A stretch of DNA of 64,000 nucleotides, taken from positions 1,550,001 through 1,614,000 of the forward strand of contig NZ_CP107841.1 in assembly GCF_036346855.1 (NCBI RefSeq), given 5' to 3'. The translations under genes were made by a program, and so were the position numbers. Shown here one piece after another: positions 7,527 to 15,907 of this stretch; within the stretch, counting starts at the first letter, position 1; the number at the start of each line of letters is the position of its first letter. The notes below the pieces were generated by a model. The model had not been told where the DNA came from, did not search any database, and saw nothing but the letters and a program-made list of their open reading frames with translations. The stretch is from Streptomyces europaeiscabiei (GTDB lineage Bacteria; Actinomycetota; Actinomycetes; Streptomycetales; Streptomycetaceae).

Positions 7527-8642
7527 GTGACGGTCAATGAAAACGGTCGCCGGAGCAGCCCCGAACCCAGCGGGAGCAGGCGTCGACGGAGCAACACCTC
7601 GGGCGGCGAGCGGCCCAGCACGATTCGGGATGTCGCCGCACAGGCCGGGGTGTCCGTAGCAACCGTTTCCCGCACACTCGCCGGCAACTACCCGGTGTCC
7701 ACGGAGACCAGGGCCCGGGTCATGGCGGCGGTCGAGTCACTGCACTACGTGGTGAACGTGCACGCGAAGGCGCTCTCCGGCCGGGTCGCGGGCCCCGTCG
7801 CCCTGGTCATCAAGGACATCACCGGCCCGTCCCTCGCCCATGTCGCGGCGGGGGTGGAGCAGGCGGCCGCCGACCGGGGCCGGCTGAGCCTGGTGTGTGC
7901 CACGCACGACGACTCGGCGCGCGAGGACGACCTGGTCCAGCTCATGCGCGAGCAGCACGCGGCCGCGGTCCTCCTCGTCGGCGGAGCCCATCAGGACGAG
8001 GCGTACCGGCGGCGGATGGCCGGGTACGCGACGGCACTGGACGCGGTCGGCTCCCGGCTGGTGCTGGTGGGCCGCCCGCCGCTGCACGGCGATCTGCCGG
8101 TGACGGTGGTGCAGTACGACAACCGGGGCGGAGCCTTCCAGGCCACCGACCATCTGCTGACCGCCGGGCACCGGCGCGTCCTCTTCCTGGGCGGGGTCCC
8201 CGGGCTCAGCACCGCCGACCAGCGCCGGGACGGCTTCCTGCACGCCCTGCGCGCGCACGGGGTGGCGCCCTCCGAGGAGTTGGAGCTGCCCGGCCCGTAC
8301 ACCCGCGTCTCGGGCTATCAGCGCACCCGGGAGGCGTTGGCGGCCGGGCTGGGGTTCACGGCGGTCTTCGCGGGCACCGACGTGGTCGCCACCGGGGCGC
8401 TGGCCGCGCTGCGCGAGGCCGGTCTCGACGTCCCGGGCGATGTCTCCCTGGTCGGCTTCGACGACGTCCCGTTCGCAGCCGACCTCTCCCCCGCGTTGAC
8501 CACGGTGCGGGTGCCGTACGAGGATCTGGGGCGCACGGCGGTCCGGCTGGCACTGGAGCGCGAGGAAGGCCTCGGGGGCGACGACCACGTGGTGCTGGGC
8601 ACGCAGTTGGTGATCCGCCAGTCGGTTCGCGCGCTTTCCTGA
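7527..8642 (+). CDS. LacI-family transcriptional regulator (second)
   Basis: A 371-residue regulator with an Arg/Ser-rich 30-residue lead, then the helix-turn-helix STIRDVAAQAGVSVATVSRT and hinge (VVNVHAKALSGRVAGPVALV). The effector domain is complete (AAVLLVGGAHQDE, HRRVLFLGGVPGLSTADQR, TAVFAGTDVVATGALAAL, VSLVGFDDVPFAADL). The GTG at 7527 is the only reasonable start upstream of the DNA-binding domain; no strong ribosome site is visible. A LacI-type palindrome sits about 70 bases upstream. The downstream neighbour is a secreted M19-like/CBM32 protein on the same strand 266 bases away, which it may control. The sugar effector is unknown. Confidence 0.88.
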   Translation: MTVNENGRRSSPEPSGSRRRRSNTSGGERPSTIRDVAAQAGVSVATVSRTLAGNYPVSTETRARVMAAVESLHYVVNVHAKALSGRVAGPVALVIKDITGPSLAHVAAGVEQAAADRGRLSLVCATHDDSAREDDLVQLMREQHAAAVLLVGGAHQDEAYRRRMAGYATALDAVGSRLVLVGRPPLHGDLPVTVVQYDNRGGAFQATDHLLTAGHRRVLFLGGVPGLSTADQRRDGFLHALRAHGVAPSEELELPGPYTRVSGYQRTREALAAGLGFTAVFAGTDVVATGALAALREAGLDVPGDVSLVGFDDVPFAADLSPALTTVRVPYEDLGRTAVRLALEREEGLGGDDHVVLGTQLVIRQSVRALS

Positions 8643-8764
8643 ACGTACACGCCGGTCGGCGAGGGCGGAGAGTTCGGGACAACCCCCGTATTTTCACAAG
8701 AATTTGACGAGGCGTCCTCCCGCCGTAGGGCCATGGGTGGCATCAGGTCAACCGTCCCGGACTA

Positions 8765-8793
8765 TTGACTCGGATCACCACAGTAGCGATTCT
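8765..8793 (+). promoter_or_regulatory. Candidate sigma-70-type promoter
   Basis: TTGACT and GATTCT are separated by 17 bases, about 115 bases upstream of the secreted hydrolase gene at 8909. The match to the vegetative Streptomyces consensus is partial at the -10 element. The surrounding 265-base gap contains no other feature I can support. Confidence 0.35.
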
Positions 8794-8908
8794 CGTCACA
8801 TCGCTTGTGCCAGCCATGACAATCGGGCTATGGCGTCGTGGGTGTTCACCGCGTCCCGGAACGGTCTGGCCGATCGACCGTGCATCCCCCCGACCGAGGA
8901 CGTGAGTG

Positions 8909-10969
8909 ATGACCAGGACTCCACGCGCCCATCGCAGACGCAGACCCCTCATGGTGCTGGCGCTGTTCCTCACCACGATGGGCATGCTGCTCAGCCCGTC
9001 GTCCAGTTCGGCCGCCACCGGCGACTGGTGGCTGCCCACCTCCCGGCCCTCGCCCGACTCCCAGATCAACGTGACGGGCGAGCCGTTCAAGGGGACGAAC
9101 TCGGCGGGCGACGTGCGCGGTTTCGTCGACGCGCACAACCACCTGTTCTCCAACGAGGCGTTCGGCGGCCGGCTCATCTGCGGCAAGGTGTTCTCGTCGT
9201 CCGGCATAGCCGACGCGCTGAAGGACTGTCCCGAGCACTACCCGGACGGCAGCCTCGCGCTGTTCGACTACATCACCCACGGCGGCGACGGCAAGCACGA
9301 CCCGGTCGGCTACCCGACGTTCAAGGACTGGCCGGCGTACGACTCGATGACGCACCAGGCCAACTACTACGCCTGGATCGAGCGCGCCTGGCGCGGCGGC
9401 CAGCGGGTGCTGGTCAACGACCTGGTCACCAACGGCATGATCTGCTCGATCTACCCGTTCAAGGACCGCAGCTGCGACGAGATGACCTCGATCCGGCTGC
9501 AGGCGAAGCTGACGTACGACCTGCAGGACTACATCGACGCGCAGTACGGCGGCACCGGCAAGGGCTGGTTCCGGATCGTCACCGACAGCGCGCAGGCCCG
9601 CTCCGTGATCGCGCAGGGCAAGCTCGCCGTGGTGCTGGGCGTGGAGACGTCCGAGCCGTTCGGCTGCAAGCAGATCCTCGACATCCCGCAGTGCAGCAAG
9701 GCGGACATCGACAAGGGCCTCGACGAGCTGTACGGCCTGGGTGTGCGCAGCATGTTCCTGTGCCACAAGTTCGACAACGCGCTGTGCGGTGTCCGCTTCG
9801 ACGAGCACGGTCTCGGTACGGCCATCAACGTCGGCCAGTTCCTGTCGACGGGCACCTTCTGGCAGACGGAGAAGTGCAAGGGCCCGCAGAAGGACAACCC
9901 GATCGGCGATGCGGCCACGGAGGCCGAGGAGGACCTGCCGGCGGGCACCGAGGTGCCGGAGTACGACGAGAACGCGCAGTGCAACGTCCGGGGGCTCACC
10001 GATCTCGGTGAGTACGCCGTGCAGGGCATGATGAAGCGCAAGATGATGCTCGAGATCGACCACATGAGCGTCAAGGCCACCGGCCAGGCCCTGGACATGT
10101 TCGAGGCCGCGTCCTACCCGGGCGTCCTGTCCTCGCACAGCTGGATGGACCTGAACTGGACCGAGCGGGTCTACTCCCTCGGCGGTTTCGTCGCCCAGTA
10201 CATGCACGGCTCCGAGGAGTTCAGCGAGGAGGCCGAGCGCACCGACGCGCTGCGGACCAAGTACAACGTGGGCTACGGCTACGGCACCGACTTCAACGGC
10301 ATCGGCGACCACCCCGCCCCGCGCGGCGCGAGCACCTCCAACCCGGTGACGTACCCCTTCAAGAGCGTCGACGGCGGCTCCACCATCGCCAAGCAGACCA
10401 CCGGTACGCGCACCTTCGACTACAACACCGACGGTGCCGCCCATGTCGGGATGATCCCGGACTGGATCGAGGACATCCGGCTCGTCGGCGGCCAGGGCGT
10501 CGTGGACGACCTCTTCAAGGGCGCCGAGTCCTACCTCGACACCTGGGGCTCCTCCGAGGGCCACCAGGCCGGGGTGAACCTCGCCAAGGGCAGGACGGCG
10601 ACGGCCAGCGCGTCCGAGTCGAACCCCGTCACCAGCTACCAGCCCGGCCGGGCCGTGGACGGCGACAGCGGCACCCGCTGGGCGAGCGACTGGAGCGACT
10701 CCCAGTGGTGGAAGGTGGACCTGGGCACCTCGCACACGATCAGGAAGGTCACCCTCGACTGGGAGCGGGCCTACGGCAAGGCGTACCAGATCGACGTCTC
10801 CACCGACGGCTCGACCTGGAAGACCGTCTGGTCCACGACCTCGGGTGACGGCGGTCTGGACACGGCCACGTTCTCCGGCGTGACGGCCAGATATGTTCGG
10901 ATGCTGGGGACCGACCGCGGTACGGACTGGGGTTACTCCCTCTACGAGGTGGGCGTCTACAGCAGCTGA
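8909..10969 (+). CDS. Secreted M19-dipeptidase-like hydrolase with C-terminal CBM32 (F5/8 type C) domain
   Basis: A 686-residue exported protein. Residues 1-37 are a signal peptide (RRRRPLMVLALFLTTMGMLL, cleavage near SSSAA). The main domain looks like the amidohydrolase/membrane-dipeptidase fold: VDAHNHLFSNEAFGG near residue 70 gives the metal-binding His-x-His, EIDHMSVKATGQALDMF and SSHSW supply later ligands, and GYGTDFNGIGDH a candidate catalytic Asp. Residues 550-686 form a discoidin-like F5/8 type C (CBM32) domain (NLAKGRTATASASE, DGDSGTRWASDWSDSQWWKV, VRMLGTDRG), which usually binds terminal sugars. GAGGA upstream favours the ATG at 8909; a GTG lies three bases earlier. The substrate may be a peptidoglycan or glycan amide, which I cannot determine. 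Confidence 0.75.
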   Translation: MTRTPRAHRRRRPLMVLALFLTTMGMLLSPSSSSAATGDWWLPTSRPSPDSQINVTGEPFKGTNSAGDVRGFVDAHNHLFSNEAFGGRLICGKVFSSSGIADALKDCPEHYPDGSLALFDYITHGGDGKHDPVGYPTFKDWPAYDSMTHQANYYAWIERAWRGGQRVLVNDLVTNGMICSIYPFKDRSCDEMTSIRLQAKLTYDLQDYIDAQYGGTGKGWFRIVTDSAQARSVIAQGKLAVVLGVETSEPFGCKQILDIPQCSKADIDKGLDELYGLGVRSMFLCHKFDNALCGVRFDEHGLGTAINVGQFLSTGTFWQTEKCKGPQKDNPIGDAATEAEEDLPAGTEVPEYDENAQCNVRGLTDLGEYAVQGMMKRKMMLEIDHMSVKATGQALDMFEAASYPGVLSSHSWMDLNWTERVYSLGGFVAQYMHGSEEFSEEAERTDALRTKYNVGYGYGTDFNGIGDHPAPRGASTSNPVTYPFKSVDGGSTIAKQTTGTRTFDYNTDGAAHVGMIPDWIEDIRLVGGQGVVDDLFKGAESYLDTWGSSEGHQAGVNLAKGRTATASASESNPVTSYQPGRAVDGDSGTRWASDWSDSQWWKVDLGTSHTIRKVTLDWERAYGKAYQIDVSTDGSTWKTVWSTTSGDGGLDTATFSGVTARYVRMLGTDRGTDWGYSLYEVGVYSS

Positions 10970-10997
10970 CCGCGCACGACGGGGGAAAGGGATCCGC

Positions 10998-11603
10998 ATG
11001 GCACGCTTGCCGTCGGCCGAGCGACGCAGACAACTCACGGAGGCTGCGATCCGCGCGATGACCCGGGACGGCGTCCCCAGGACGACGACCCGGTCCATCG
11101 CGGCCGAGGCGGGCGTGTCACTGAGCGTCTTCCACTACTGCTTCGAGTCGAAGCAGGAGCTGCTCGAATCCGTCATCACCACCATCACCGGGCACTACGT
11201 GACCCTGGTGCGGGACGCGATCCGGCCCCGGGAGACGCTCAGGGAGACCGTCCGGGCCGGATTCCAGGCGTACTGGGACCATGTGTCCGCCCATCCGGGC
11301 GAGCACATGCTCACCTACGAGCTGACCCAGTACGCCCTGCGCGAGCCCGGGTTCGAGCATCTGGCGCGGCGGCAGTACGAGATGTACTGCGACACCTACG
11401 CCGATCTGATCGCGCAGCTGCGGGTGTCCATGGGGTTCGAACTGACGGTGCCCGTCCCCGTGCTGGCCCGCTACCTGGCCGCCATGACGGACGGCCTCAC
11501 CCTGAACTTCCTGGTCCTCGGCGACGACACGACCTGGACGGACATCCTCGACACCATCACCGACCACGTCGCCGGCCTGGTGCGCGAGGAGGTCCGTCCC
11601 TAG
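10998..11603 (+). CDS. TetR-family transcriptional regulator
   Basis: A 201-residue regulator. The DNA-binding domain is at residues 8-55 (RRRQLTEAAIRAMTRDG, TTTRSIAAEAGVSLSVFHYC, ESKQELLESVI). The ligand domain is typical in length, with HPGEHMLTYELTQYALREPG in its middle, a segment often seen in the BetI-like TetR subgroup. GGGGGAAAGG precedes the ATG. It starts 28 bases after the secreted hydrolase and may be co-transcribed with it; no adjacent divergent target is visible, so its regulon is unknown. Confidence 0.85.
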   Translation: MARLPSAERRRQLTEAAIRAMTRDGVPRTTTRSIAAEAGVSLSVFHYCFESKQELLESVITTITGHYVTLVRDAIRPRETLRETVRAGFQAYWDHVSAHPGEHMLTYELTQYALREPGFEHLARRQYEMYCDTYADLIAQLRVSMGFELTVPVPVLARYLAAMTDGLTLNFLVLGDDTTWTDILDTITDHVAGLVREEVRP

Positions 11604-11613
11604 GCCGTTTCTG

Positions 11614-11629
11614 ACGGCTCTCGAGCCGT
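11614..11629. terminator. Hairpin after tetR
   Basis: ACGGCTC and GAGCCGT are perfect arms around a two-base loop, ten bases after the tetR stop and between convergent genes. There is no T-run, as usual for Streptomyces terminators. Confidence 0.5.
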
Positions 11630-11700
11630 TGGTGAGCGGTTGCGGACGTGTCCGGTGAGGCGGCCGGCGCCTCACGAGTCATCTCACGCGGCGCCGACCC

Positions 11701-11719
11701 GGCCGGAGGATCTCCGGCC
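11701..11719. terminator. Hairpin downstream of the conservon
   Basis: GGCCGGAG and CTCCGGCC form an eight-base perfect stem with a three-base loop, 73 bases beyond the cvnD stop. It can serve the leftward conservon transcript or both convergent units. The 188-base gap holds nothing else I can support. Confidence 0.45.
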
Positions 11720-11791
11720 AAGAGCCATCAGAAGCGCCCTGGACGCTCCGGCGGCAGCCGCGTCGGCCTCGACTCCTCCGACGCCCGGCCC

Positions 11792-12373
11792 TCAGCGGGC
11801 CGAGGCCGCGATCAGCTGGTCCAGGAGGGCGATCAGCACGTCGCGGCACGAGGTGCGTTCGCGGGCGTCGAACAGGAGCACCGGGGTGTTCTCGGGGAGG
11901 GCCAGCGACTCGCGGATCACGTCGGGCTCGTAGGGGTGCTCGCCGTGGAAGCCGTTGACGCCGATGACGAAGGGGATCCTGCGGCGTTCGAAGAAGTCGA
12001 TGGCGGCGAAGCTGGAGTCGGGTCGGCGCACGTCGACGAGGACGACGGCGCCGAGGGCGCCGATCGCGAGGTCGTTCCACATGAACCAGAACCGCTGCTG
12101 TCCGGGCGTGCCGAACAGATAGAGCACGAGGTCCTGGCCGATGCTGATCCGGCCGAAGTCGAGGGCCACCGTGGTGGCGTGCTTCTCGGGGATGCCGTCG
12201 AGGTCGTCGACGCCGAGACCGGCGGTGGTGAGGGGTTCCTCGGTACGCAGCGGGACGATCTCGCTGACCGATCCGACCATGGTCGTCTTTCCGACGCCGA
12301 ATCCGCCGGCGATGAGTATCTTCACCGTGTCGGGAGCCGAAATCCCCTGGGGGGTGGGGTCAGAGCCGGCCAA
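11792..12373 (-). CDS. cvnD: Conservon GTPase-like ATP/GTP-binding protein CvnD
   Basis: A 193-residue small G-protein-like member of the Streptomyces conservon, thought to act at the membrane in a complex resembling eukaryotic G-protein-coupled signalling. The P-loop is GGFGVGKTT (Lys29), the switch II-like motif is LFGTPGQQRFWFMW, and a base-recognition loop is GVNGFHGEHPY. Its start overlaps the end of cvnC by 14 bases, so the two are coupled. It is the last gene of the leftward cvnA-B-C-D cluster, followed by hairpins before a convergent tetR. No cytochrome P450 (the cvnE seen in some conservons) follows. Confidence 0.93.
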   Translation of the reverse strand: MAGSDPTPQGISAPDTVKILIAGGFGVGKTTMVGSVSEIVPLRTEEPLTTAGLGVDDLDGIPEKHATTVALDFGRISIGQDLVLYLFGTPGQQRFWFMWNDLAIGALGAVVLVDVRRPDSSFAAIDFFERRRIPFVIGVNGFHGEHPYEPDVIRESLALPENTPVLLFDARERTSCRDVLIALLDQLIAASAR

Positions 12374-12716
12374 GACCGTCCCTCACTTTCTTCAGCAGGT
12401 CCAGGTCGGGTGCGCGGGAGATCAGCCGTGGCTGGCGCACGCTGATCCGGCCCGCTTCCAGCAGGTCGCAGAGCATGATGGCGACCACGCTGACCGGGAG
12501 GTCGAGCTTGCTCGCCAGCTCCGCCACCACGATCGGCCTCGCGCACAGCTTGAGGATCCGGGCGTGCTCCGGCTGCGGCCGGGTGCCCCCGGCCGGCTGC
12601 GGGTCCACGGCCGTCACCATGGTGATGAGGGTGAAGTCGCCACGGGCGGGCCGGGTCCGGCCGCCCGTCAGGGTGAACGGGCGAACCAGCCGGCCCGCCG
12701 CGTCGCCTCCGTTCAC
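12360..12716 (-). CDS. cvnC: Conservon DUF742 protein CvnC
   Basis: A 118-residue DUF742 protein with a winged-helix-like fold: GRLVRPFTLTGGRT at the start, then LITMVTAVDPQP and HARILKLCARPIVVAELASK, VVAIMLCDLLEAGRI. The GTG at 12716 comes one base before the end of the cvnB stop codon, so initiation is coupled to cvnB termination; a longer frame upstream runs inside cvnB and is not needed. Its end overlaps cvnD. In known conservons the protein interacts with the other Cvn components; its biochemical role is not settled. Confidence 0.92.
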   Translation of the reverse strand: MNGGDAAGRLVRPFTLTGGRTRPARGDFTLITMVTAVDPQPAGGTRPQPEHARILKLCARPIVVAELASKLDLPVSVVAIMLCDLLEAGRISVRQPRLISRAPDLDLLKKVRDGLGRL

Positions 12717-12717
12717 C

Positions 12718-13149
12718 TCACTCGCCGCTGTCGGCCGCGACGGCACCGGCGGCGCGGGGGGCGGCGCTGAGGTGCTCGCCGATCTTCTTCACCAGCATGT
12801 TCATCTGGTAGGCCACGACGCCGACGTCCGCGCCCTGCCGGGTGAGCACGGCGAGGTTGGCGCCGGGTCCGGCGTTGGTGAGGATCAGGAAGGCGTTGCC
12901 CATCTCGATGAGCAACTGGCGTACGGGACCGCCGCGGAAGTCCATGCTGACGCCCTTGCTGAGGCTCATCAGACCGGACGCGGTGGCCGCCAGCCGCTCG
13001 GCGTCGTCGCGCAGGAACGCGGTGGATTTACTGACGACCAGTCCGTCCTCGGAGAGCACGACGGCGTGGTCGACCTCGGCGACCCGGTCCACCAGTCCGG
13101 TGAGCAGCTGGTCGAGCTGACTGTGCGTGGCGGGGATGGGGCGTGTCAT
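12718..13149 (-). CDS. cvnB: Conservon roadblock/LC7 protein CvnB
   Basis: A 143-residue roadblock/LC7 domain protein (QLDQLLTGLVDRVAEVDHAV, VLSEDGLVVSKS, AATASGLMSLSKGVS, GNAFLILTNAGPGANLAVL). Such proteins resemble MglB and act as GTPase partners, so CvnB probably works with the GTPase CvnD. The ATG at 13149 lies 46 bases after the cvnA stop. The C-terminal Ala-rich tail is variable. Confidence 0.93.
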   Translation of the reverse strand: MTRPIPATHSQLDQLLTGLVDRVAEVDHAVVLSEDGLVVSKSTAFLRDDAERLAATASGLMSLSKGVSMDFRGGPVRQLLIEMGNAFLILTNAGPGANLAVLTRQGADVGVVAYQMNMLVKKIGEHLSAAPRAAGAVAADSGE

Positions 13150-13195
13150 CTGTGTGTCCTTCAAAGAGCGGTCTGCGTGGGGAGTCGATGGGACG

Positions 13196-15607
13196 TCAGG
13201 TTCCGGAGGCGGGGATCCGGTCTCCTGGGTCTTGGGACGCGGATGCCTCCCCTGATGCGTACTCGGGTTCCTCGTCGTCGTCACGTGCCTGGAGGGTTCC
13301 GCGCTGGAAGCCGGCCAGCGAGGAGGCAGCACGCTCGGCCGTGAAGTCGTCGGCGTCGCCGTCGGGGCAGGGTCCGGCCTCCTCCTTCAGCTCGGCGGCG
13401 AGGCTGGTCTGCGGGACCCGGCGGGGCAACGGCATCAGGCCGCCCTTCTTACCGGCCTGCGACTTCCGCGCGGCGGCCGGCCGTGTCCCGTTCGCGTCCT
13501 TGACAGGTTCGGCGGCTCTCCCGTTCGCGGCGGGCCTCTCCTGCGGCACACGGTCCGGTTCCTCCCGTACGGGTTCGGGCTCCGGGTGCGGGTCCGCCGC
13601 GGCGACCCGGGCGGCCACGAGCGAGGTGCGTACGGGCGGTTCGGCCGCGTCGCCGGCGTCCTCGTCGGGGGCGGGGGCCTCGCGGACCACGATCTCGTCC
13701 GGGATCAGCACGATCGCGGTGGTGCCGCCGTACGGCGAGGCGCGCAGGGTCACGGTGATGCCGTGCCGGGTGGCGAGCCGGGCGATGACGAACATGCCGA
13801 GCCGGAGGTCGTCGGCGAGCGCGACCACGTCGAACTGCGGGGGCACCGCCAGCTGGGCGTTGAACGCGGTGTAGTCCTCCTCGGACATGCCGAGCCCCCG
13901 GTCCTCCACTTCGAGGGCGAGCCCCTTGGCGACGATCGCGGCGCGGACGCTGACCGGGCTGGGGGCGGGCGAGTACGTGGTCGCGTTGTCGATGAGCTCG
14001 GCGAGGAGGTGGATCACGTCGGCCACGGCGGGCGGGGCGATCCACACCTCGTCGTCGGCGTGCACCTCGACCCGCTGGTACTGGGCGACCTCGCCGACGG
14101 CGCTGCGCAGGATGTCGATCAGCGCGACCGGTTCGGTCCAGCTGCGGCCGGGCCGCTCGCCGCTGATGATGACCAGGTTCTCCTCGTAGCGGCGCAGCTG
14201 GCTCGCGGTGGAGTCCAGCTCGTACAGGCCCTTGAGGATCTCCGGGTCCTGGTGCTGGCGCTCCAGGCTGTCGAGCTTGGTGAGCTGGAGGTTGACGAGG
14301 TTCTGGCTCTGCCGGGCGATACCGAGGATGACGCGCTGGAAGCCGCGCCGGGTGTCGGCGAGTTCCACGGCGGTGTGCACGGCGGTGCGCTGGGCGGCGT
14401 TGAACGCCTTGGCGACCTGGCCGAGTTCGTCGGTGCCGTAGTCGAGCGGGGCCGCGGCGGCGTCCACGTCGACCTTCTCGCCCCGGTCGAGGCGGGCGAC
14501 GATGTCGGGCAGCCGCTCCTCGGCGAGGCTGAGGGTGGCCGTGCGGAGGCCGGTGAGCCGGCGGGACAGGGAGCGGGTGATGCGCCAGGACATCACGACG
14601 CACAGCAGCAGCGCGGCGAGACCGCCGGCGCTCAGCGAGCCGGCCGTGATCAGCAGACTGCGCGCCTCCTCGCTGCTGCGGTCCAGCAGGCCCGTGGTCT
14701 GCTCACGGATCAACTGCTCGTACTGGGTGGACAGCTTCGTCATCGCGGCGTCCCAGCGCGCCTGGGCCTGCGGCAGCTTGATCCTGCGGGACTCGCCGGT
14801 GCCCGTCGAGTGGGCCGAGAGGACCTGGTCCTCCACGGCCTGCAGCGTCTGCCAGTCCTCGCCCTGGACGATCCGCTCGATCTTGGTCTTCACCTCGCCC
14901 TCCACCGTGTGGATGAGCTGGTCGTCGACGAGCCAGCGCCGGGCGTTGACCACCTGGGCGAAGCGGTTGCGACTCGGCTCGTCGAGCTCTCCCGAGGGCC
15001 AGTTGAGAGTGAGGATCGCATCGCCCTGGGAGACCAGCTCAGCGGCCTGTTCGAGGGTGATGAGCGGGCCGGCCTGCGAGGTGAGGTCGCCGTCATCGAC
15101 CTGGGAGAGCGCCTGGAAGGCGTGGATCTGGCCGTCGATGATCTCGGTGTACTGGTCGAGGATCTGTTCGGGGGTGATGTCGGTGGGGCTGTCCACCTGG
15201 CCCCGGTAGTACTCCAGGCTGCCGGAGCCGGCCATCACCGAGTACAGCCGCTCACCTATGCGGTCGGGGGCCTCCTCGATGGCACCCGCGTGTGCGGCGA
15301 GCTTCGCGACCGCCTTGTCGGTCTCCTGGCGCTGCTGTTCCAGGATGTCCATGGAGCTGCCGGGGGCGGCCATGTAGGCGGCCGACAGGGCGCGTTCGCG
15401 CTGCAGGGCGAGGGTCGCCTCGGTTCCCATGGCGCCGGTGGACTTGCTCAGTCCGGTCTGCGTCCGCAGCCGCAGTCCCTCCGAGAACATCTGGGTCGTC
15501 GTCACACCCCAACTCACGGCCAGCGTGACGCTGGGGATCAGAGCCAGGAGGATCAGCGAGAGACGTATGGAGCCGAGACGGCGCCGGGCGCCGGTCCGTG
15601 GGGGCAT
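13196..15607 (-). CDS. cvnA: Conservon sensor histidine-kinase-like protein CvnA with NIT domain
   Basis: An 803-residue membrane sensor. A first helix (SLILLALIPSVTLAVSWGV, residues 15-37) and a second (about 319-342, ending LCVVMSWRITR) enclose an extracytoplasmic NIT-type four-helix sensor (ATLALQRERALSAAYM, ETDKAVAKLAAH). A HAMP segment (LAEERLPDIVARL) and a GHKL ATPase domain follow, with N-box ELIDNATTYSP (Asn541) and DRGLGM. The usual H-box phosphoacceptor is not obvious, as in other conservon kinases. The last 170 residues are a disordered Pro/Glu-rich tail. It leads the cvnABCD cluster. The 300-base gap upstream should hold the promoter. Confidence 0.92.
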   Translation of the reverse strand: MPPRTGARRRLGSIRLSLILLALIPSVTLAVSWGVTTTQMFSEGLRLRTQTGLSKSTGAMGTEATLALQRERALSAAYMAAPGSSMDILEQQRQETDKAVAKLAAHAGAIEEAPDRIGERLYSVMAGSGSLEYYRGQVDSPTDITPEQILDQYTEIIDGQIHAFQALSQVDDGDLTSQAGPLITLEQAAELVSQGDAILTLNWPSGELDEPSRNRFAQVVNARRWLVDDQLIHTVEGEVKTKIERIVQGEDWQTLQAVEDQVLSAHSTGTGESRRIKLPQAQARWDAAMTKLSTQYEQLIREQTTGLLDRSSEEARSLLITAGSLSAGGLAALLLCVVMSWRITRSLSRRLTGLRTATLSLAEERLPDIVARLDRGEKVDVDAAAAPLDYGTDELGQVAKAFNAAQRTAVHTAVELADTRRGFQRVILGIARQSQNLVNLQLTKLDSLERQHQDPEILKGLYELDSTASQLRRYEENLVIISGERPGRSWTEPVALIDILRSAVGEVAQYQRVEVHADDEVWIAPPAVADVIHLLAELIDNATTYSPAPSPVSVRAAIVAKGLALEVEDRGLGMSEEDYTAFNAQLAVPPQFDVVALADDLRLGMFVIARLATRHGITVTLRASPYGGTTAIVLIPDEIVVREAPAPDEDAGDAAEPPVRTSLVAARVAAADPHPEPEPVREEPDRVPQERPAANGRAAEPVKDANGTRPAAARKSQAGKKGGLMPLPRRVPQTSLAAELKEEAGPCPDGDADDFTAERAASSLAGFQRGTLQARDDDEEPEYASGEASASQDPGDRIPASGT

Positions 15608-15824
15608 CGTCGTCCTTGGGGCGGTTGGCGGGGAGCGGAACGGATCTGGGGGTGGGCGACAAGGGTCCGGGATCGGTGGGTGGACACCTGTCAGTAGGGC
15701 GCACAGGGGATGCGCAGGATGTTATCCGCACAAGTGAGTGCACGTCGCAGGGGTGGTCCGAAGTTTGGGGTCGCCGTTACACGACCGTTCCGGATGCTTG
15801 GGTTCCGTAGCGCGGTCATGCCCG

Positions 15825-15888
15825 AACGGAAGGTTCCGTTTGTCCGGGCGCGGCGGCCCCGAGACCGCCGACGGCCGGAGGTCCGGCC
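15825..15888. terminator. Paired palindromes between the orphan binding-protein gene and cvnA
   Basis: AACGGAAGGTTCCGTT (15825-15840) and GGCCGGAGGTCCGGCC (15873-15888) are both perfect inverted repeats with GG centres. They lie 19-83 bases beyond the stop of the leftward binding-protein gene and may end its transcript; the first, being AT-richer, could instead be an operator. The remaining part of 15608-15907 shows nothing else certain. Confidence 0.45.
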
Positions 15889-15907
15889 GGGGTCCGGGCG
15901 CCTCACG

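Noticed and set aside
11792..15607. The conservon considered as a novel signalling system
   Set aside because: All four proteins match the known cvnA-D arrangement, common in Streptomyces.
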